A stretch of DNA of 64,000 bases from Hamadaea flava (GTDB lineage: Bacteria > Actinomycetota > Actinomycetes > Mycobacteriales > Micromonosporaceae), in contig NZ_JAMZDZ010000001.1 of assembly GCF_024172085.1 (NCBI RefSeq), positions 7,564,001 to 7,628,000 on the forward strand, written 5' to 3'. Position 1 is the first letter of the stretch; the number at the start of each line of letters is the position of its first letter. Shown here in pieces: positions 60,690-64,000 of the stretch. The notes under the pieces were generated by a model, which worked only from the letters and a program-made list of their open reading frames with translations, had not been told where the DNA came from and ran no database searches. Both the position numbers and the translations under genes were made by a program.

Positions 60690-62078
60690 TCAGCCGAGGG
60701 TGCAGGCGGCGCCGTTCAGGGTGAACGACGTCGGCGAGGTGTTGGTGCCGGAGTAGGTGCCCTGGAAGCCGAAGGCGGTGCTCGCCTCGGCGGCGAGGGT
60801 GCCGTTGTAGCCCAGGTCGCGAGCGGTCACCGACTGCCCGCTCTGGGTGACGGTGGCGTTCCAGAAGCTGGTGATCTTCTGGTTGCCGGAGTACGCCCAG
60901 GCCGCGGTCCATCCGGTGATCGTGGTGGAGCCGGTGTTGGTCACCGTGACGTCGGCGGTGAATCCGGTGTTCCAGGTGTTGGGGACGTACTTCACCCGGC
61001 ACGACCCGCCGCCTCCGCCGCCGCTGGACGTGGTGGCGGTGACCGTCGACGAGTTGCCGGAGGTGTTCCCGGCGGCGTCTCTGGCGCGGACGTAGAACTG
61101 GTATTGCGTGGACGCGGCCAGCCCGGTCGCGGTGTACGAGGTGCCGGATGCCGTGGCGATCTGGCTGAACGATCCGCCGTTGGTGGCCCGGTAGACGTCG
61201 TACCCGGTGACTCCGACGTTGTCCGACGACGCGCTCCAGTTGAGGTTCACGCTGTTCGCGGTCGCGCCCGACGCCGTCAGGTTCGCCGGAGTCGACGGCG
61301 GCGAGGTGTCGCCACCGCCGCCACCGCTGCCGACGGAGAACGCGGTGACCGCCAGCCCGGTCTGCCCGACCCACGGCTCGAAGCCGGCCTGGATGCTGGT
61401 GAGGTACCAGCTGCGCTGGGCGTACCCGCGGCTGACGGCGTCGCTGTAGAAGTCGTTGACCGTGAAGTTCATCGAGCCGGTCGCCGATTGCCGGACGTAG
61501 GAGACCACGTTCCAGCCGATGTTGCCTTCCCAGACGTTCCAGGTCGCGCCGTTGATCGTCGCGGTGCCGACCTGGGAGCCGACCGGCTGGATCGAGCCCA
61601 TCTTGTTGAGCCAGATCATGATCTCGGCGCCGGTGTTCTGCCCGTCGGTCCGCGGCGTCGGGTCGAACCAGATGTCGTACGCGGCGTCCCAGACTCCGCT
61701 CGACGGGTAGTTCATCGACACCGAGGTGGTGAGCCCGGTGAAGGTGCTGGTGCTCGCCTGGAGCGGTAGCCCGCTGCCGGTGCTGCAGTTGGCGTAGTGG
61801 CAGCCGAAATAGACCGACGGGTACGCCCCAGGCGCGCCGTTGGTCGCCTTGTTGTGGCTGGCCGTGGTCACCGCGAAACCGGTGCCGGTGACGTTGATGC
61901 ACTGGGTGGTGTCGTCGCCCCAGTTGTTGTTCTGGACGACGTAGCGCCCGCTCTGAATCGTGGTGGAGCCGTACTTCTCGCAGATCGTGACGTCGGCGTG
62001 GGCGGTGCCGGACGCGGTGAGCGTCCCGGTCACGATCAGCGCACCCGCCGCGAGCGCGGCGAGGATGCGGTGTCTCAT
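60690..62078 (-). CDS. Secreted endoglucanase, GH12 - FN3 - CBM2
   Basis: 462 aa from ATG 62078, which has GGAGG 6 bases upstream; the frame runs further up but without a signal. Signal peptide about 1-28, cut after AHA. GH12 domain about 30-240: NNNWGDD, nucleophile Glu in GAEIMIWLN near 152, and acid/base Glu in AGFEPWVG near 233. A Gly/Ser linker, one fibronectin type III domain (PANLTASGATANSVNLNW) and a C-terminal CBM2 cellulose-binding module (VKYVPNTWNTGFTADVTVTNTG ... GFQGTYSG) follow. Secreted beta-1,4-glucanase. A CebR-type operator lies 56 bp upstream. Confidence 0.92.
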   Translation of the reverse strand: MRHRILAALAAGALIVTGTLTASGTAHADVTICEKYGSTTIQSGRYVVQNNNWGDDTTQCINVTGTGFAVTTASHNKATNGAPGAYPSVYFGCHYANCSTGSGLPLQASTSTFTGLTTSVSMNYPSSGVWDAAYDIWFDPTPRTDGQNTGAEIMIWLNKMGSIQPVGSQVGTATINGATWNVWEGNIGWNVVSYVRQSATGSMNFTVNDFYSDAVSRGYAQRSWYLTSIQAGFEPWVGQTGLAVTAFSVGSGGGGGDTSPPSTPANLTASGATANSVNLNWSASSDNVGVTGYDVYRATNGGSFSQIATASGTSYTATGLAASTQYQFYVRARDAAGNTSGNSSTVTATTSSGGGGGGSCRVKYVPNTWNTGFTADVTVTNTGSTTITGWTAAWAYSGNQKITSFWNATVTQSGQSVTARDLGYNGTLAAEASTAFGFQGTYSGTNTSPTSFTLNGAACTLG

Positions 62079-62133
62079 CTGCTTCCTCCATGGGCGTGGA
62101 GTCGCGGCACGTCCGTGTGCCGCCGAAGGGGGA

Positions 62134-62147
62134 TGGGAGCGCTCCCG
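62134..62147. promoter_or_regulatory. CebR-type operator upstream of the GH12 cellulase
   Basis: TGGGAGCGCTCCCG matches the 14-bp CebR palindrome TGGGAGCGCTCCCA at 13 of 14 positions. It is 56-69 bp upstream of the cellulase start, overlapping the region where transcription should begin. CebR is the cellobiose-responsive LacI-family repressor of cellulase genes in streptomycetes and thermobifidas. Confidence 0.8.
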
Positions 62148-62241
62148 CACGGCAGCCTACCGTCAATCTTCATCGATGGAAAGCCGTGAGCCCATCGAAC
62201 GCGATTCGATGAAAGGAGTTTCGCGAGAAGTGATGCGTGCC

Positions 62242-62286
62242 ATAATTGCATGATCATACCTTCGGGCGTATGCTCATTCCTGCATA
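62242..62286. promoter_or_regulatory. Candidate ArgR boxes upstream of argC
   Basis: TATGCTCATTCCTGCATA (62269-62286) is an 18-bp imperfect palindrome with TATGC/GCATA ends, and ATAATTGCATGATCATAC (62242-62259) is a second AT-rich box 9 bases upstream. Both resemble paired ARG operators and lie 18-62 bp before the argC start. AT-rich compared with all surrounding DNA. Confidence 0.55.
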
Positions 62287-62303
62287 AAGTTGCGGAGGAC
62301 GGT

Positions 62304-63314
62304 ATGAGCATCAAAGCGGCAGTAGCGGGGGCCAGCGGATACGCGGGCGGCGAGCTGCTGCGCCTGCTCGCCGGGCACCCCGACATCGACCTGGTCACGG
62401 CGACCGCGCACTCCCAGGCCGGACAGCCCCTCGGTCGCGTACACCCGCAGTTGGCGGCGCTGGACCTGACCCTGACCGAGACCGACCCGGCCACCCTGGG
62501 CAGCGCGGACCTGGTGTTCCTGGCGCTGCCGCACGGCGAGTCGGCCGCCCTGGCCGCGCAGCTGCCCGCCGGGGTGAAGATCGTCGACCTGGGCGCGGAC
62601 CACCGGCTGATCGACGGCGCGCAGTGGACCAAATACTACGGCGGCGAGCACGCCGGGACCTGGACCTACGGTCTGCCCGAGCTGCCCGGCCAGCGTCTCC
62701 AGATCGCCGACAGCGACCGGGTGGCGGCCACCGGCTGCTACGCCGTCGCGACCACGCTCGCGCTCGCGCCGCTGATCGCCGCCGACCTGATCGAGCCCGC
62801 CGACGTCGTCGTGGTCGCGGCCAGTGGCACCACCGGCGCGGGCAAGGCCCCCAAGCCGCACCTGCTCGGCTCGGAGGTGATGAGCGACCTGAGCCCCTAC
62901 AAGGTCGGCGCCCACCAGCACGTGCCCGAGATCAAGCAGGCGACCGGCGCCCGGTCGCTGTCGTTCACGCCGGTGCTGGCACCGATGCCCCGCGGCATCC
63001 TCGCCACCGTGACCGGCCGCCCGACCAGTTGCGACATCACCGGGGCCGTCGTGCGGGAGGTGCTGGCCGACGCGTACGCCAACGAGCCGTTCGTCCACGT
63101 CCTCGCCGACGGCCAGCAGCCCCACACCAGCGCCACGCTGGGCTCCAACAGCTGTCACCTGCAGGCCGCCGTCGACCTCGACAGCGGCCGGGTGATCGTC
63201 GTCAGCGCCATCGACAACCTCGGCAAGGGCGCAGCCGGCCAAGCTGTGCAATGCGCCAACCTGATGCTGGGCCTGGCCGAGACGGCCGGCCTGCCGATCT
63301 ACGGAACTCGGTGA
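62304..63314 (+). CDS. argC: N-acetyl-gamma-glutamyl-phosphate reductase
   Basis: NADPH-dependent reduction of N-acetylglutamyl phosphate, third step of arginine synthesis. 336 aa from ATG 62304, with GGAGG 5 bases upstream. AVAGASGYAGGELLRLL nucleotide-binding loop at the N-terminus, active-site Cys in AATGCYAVATT near residue 145 (usual form is PGCY), and HQHVPEIKQATG near 210. First gene of the arg cluster; argJ follows after 4 bases. Confidence 0.96.
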   Translation: MSIKAAVAGASGYAGGELLRLLAGHPDIDLVTATAHSQAGQPLGRVHPQLAALDLTLTETDPATLGSADLVFLALPHGESAALAAQLPAGVKIVDLGADHRLIDGAQWTKYYGGEHAGTWTYGLPELPGQRLQIADSDRVAATGCYAVATTLALAPLIAADLIEPADVVVVAASGTTGAGKAPKPHLLGSEVMSDLSPYKVGAHQHVPEIKQATGARSLSFTPVLAPMPRGILATVTGRPTSCDITGAVVREVLADAYANEPFVHVLADGQQPHTSATLGSNSCHLQAAVDLDSGRVIVVSAIDNLGKGAAGQAVQCANLMLGLAETAGLPIYGTR

Positions 63315-63318
63315 CCCC

Positions 63319-64000
63319 ATGTCCGTGACCGCACCTCAGGGCTTCCGGGCCGCCGGCGTGACCGCCGGGATCAAGGCCAGTGGCAAGCCGGACCTCGCGC
63401 TCGTCGTCAACGACGGCCCTGACGCGACCGCCGCCGGAGTCTTCACCGCCAACCGCGTACAAGCCGCGCCGGTCCTCTGGAGCCGGCAGGTGCTCAAGGG
63501 TGGCGTCCTCAAGGCGGTCGTGCTCAACTCGGGCGGCGCCAACGCCTGCACCGGCCCGGCCGGATTCCAGGACACCCACGCCACCGCCGAAGCCGTCGCC
63601 GCCGCACTGCGCGGGCCGGGCGCCAAGCGCATGCTGCTCGGCGCGGTCGACGTCGCGGTCTGCTCCACCGGCCTGATCGGCGAGCGGCTGCCGATGGACA
63701 AGGTGCTCGGCGGGGTCACGACGGCCGCCAAGGCGCTGGCGAAGGACGGCGGCGGCACGGCGGCCGAGGCGATCATGACCACCGACACCGTCGCGAAGAA
63801 CACGGTGATCTCCGGCGACGGCTGGTGCGTCGGCGGCATGGCCAAGGGCGCGGGCATGCTCGCCCCCGCGCTGGCCACGATGCTCGTCGTGCTCACCACC
63901 GACGCCATCGCCGGCTCGTCGGCCCTGGACGAGGCGCTGCGCGAGGCCTGCCGCCTGACCTTCGACCGGCTCGACTCCGACGGCGCGATGTCCACCAACG
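63319..64000 (+). CDS. argJ: Glutamate N-acetyltransferase / ornithine acetyltransferase, 3' end cut by window
   Basis: Recycles the acetyl group between acetylornithine and glutamate. 227 codons are visible, open to the window edge. GFRAAGVTAGIKASGKPDL at the N-terminus, NRVQAAPVLWSR, LNSGGANACTG near residue 75, and the self-cleavage site GAGMLAPALATMLVVL, where the Thr of ATML becomes the nucleophile of the beta chain. ATG 4 bases after the argC stop. The frame has no stop codon within the window, so it is easily missed. Confidence 0.95.
   Translation, partial: MSVTAPQGFRAAGVTAGIKASGKPDLALVVNDGPDATAAGVFTANRVQAAPVLWSRQVLKGGVLKAVVLNSGGANACTGPAGFQDTHATAEAVAAALRGPGAKRMLLGAVDVAVCSTGLIGERLPMDKVLGGVTTAAKALAKDGGGTAAEAIMTTDTVAKNTVISGDGWCVGGMAKGAGMLAPALATMLVVLTTDAIAGSSALDEALREACRLTFDRLDSDGAMSTN

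Noticed and set aside
59023-62166. Very long minus-strand open frame of about 1047 codons across the kinase and cellulase genes
   Set aside because: It is an out-of-frame shadow of two real minus-strand genes, Arg/His-rich as such shadows are in GC-rich DNA.

Overview
This 64-kb window is high-GC, gene-dense chromosomal DNA from an actinomycete. Frequent GTG starts, 4-base ATGA/GTGA overlaps, an actinobacterial IHF (mihF), a BldD regulator and the order alaS-ruvX-mltG-aro-efp-nusB-pyr-mihF-gmk-rpoZ-coaBC-metK-priA all fit a filamentous sporulating actinomycete. The abundant GTAC/CGTACGC words and the overall layout suggest Micromonosporaceae (inference; no 16S gene is present). Almost everything is core housekeeping DNA. 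The accessory parts are a minus-strand resistance-like island at 7.0-13.4 kb and several strand-switched secreted, kinase and cellulase genes.

Layout: 1-4.9 kb holds alaS (5' end missing), ruvX and mltG. 5.0-6.0 kb holds two small secreted proteins. Next comes the shikimate pathway: aroE (6.1 kb), then after the island (UvrA-like ABC protein, VOC protein, two MFS pumps, methyltransferase) aroC-aroK, and after an inverted secreted-protein gene aroB-aroQ, followed by efp-nusB. bldD (minus) carries its own operator. 19.6-30.3 kb is the pyrimidine operon pyrR-pyrB-pyrC-[25-codon ORF]-carA-carB-pyrD-bioA-pyrF, with a promoter and a PyrR-binding RNA hairpin in its leader. 30.4-36.6 kb: mihF, gmk, rpoZ, coaBC, metK, priA. 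36.7-37.8 kb: a small acidic protein and an M15 peptidase. 37.9-40.9 kb (minus): def-fmt-rsmB. 41-46.3 kb: rpe, a receiver-GGDEF protein and the riboflavin operon ribD-ribE-ribBA-ribH. 46.3-49.7 kb: a GerMN/Gmad2 lipoprotein, an MBL-fold hydrolase, hisE-hisG and a PH-domain protein. 49.7-52.4 kb: structured leader, infC-rpmI-rplT, a SpoU methyltransferase and a small membrane protein. 52.6-56.9 kb: pheS-pheT and smpB. 56.9-62.1 kb: a PIN-like/FHA protein overlapping a Ser/Thr kinase, a convergent membrane Ser/Thr kinase, and a secreted GH12-FN3-CBM2 cellulase under a CebR-type operator. 62.2-64 kb: argC and argJ (3' end missing), behind ArgR-like boxes.

Regulation readable from sequence: a perfect BldD box upstream of bldD; a PyrR hairpin next to the pyrR ribosome-binding site; an AUC start codon for infC plus an attenuator-like hairpin in its leader; a CebR operator before the cellulase; ArgR-like boxes before argC. 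The window also holds both a c-di-GMP-binding type regulator (BldD) and a candidate diguanylate cyclase.

The least explained material is (i) families of dispersed intergenic repeats and long GATC-rich inverted repeats, mostly at gene ends, and (ii) the PIN-like RNase/zinc-knuckle/FHA protein translationally coupled to a soluble Ser/Thr kinase, which is the best candidate for an undescribed system. No rRNA, tRNA, CRISPR, insertion sequence or prophage was recognised.
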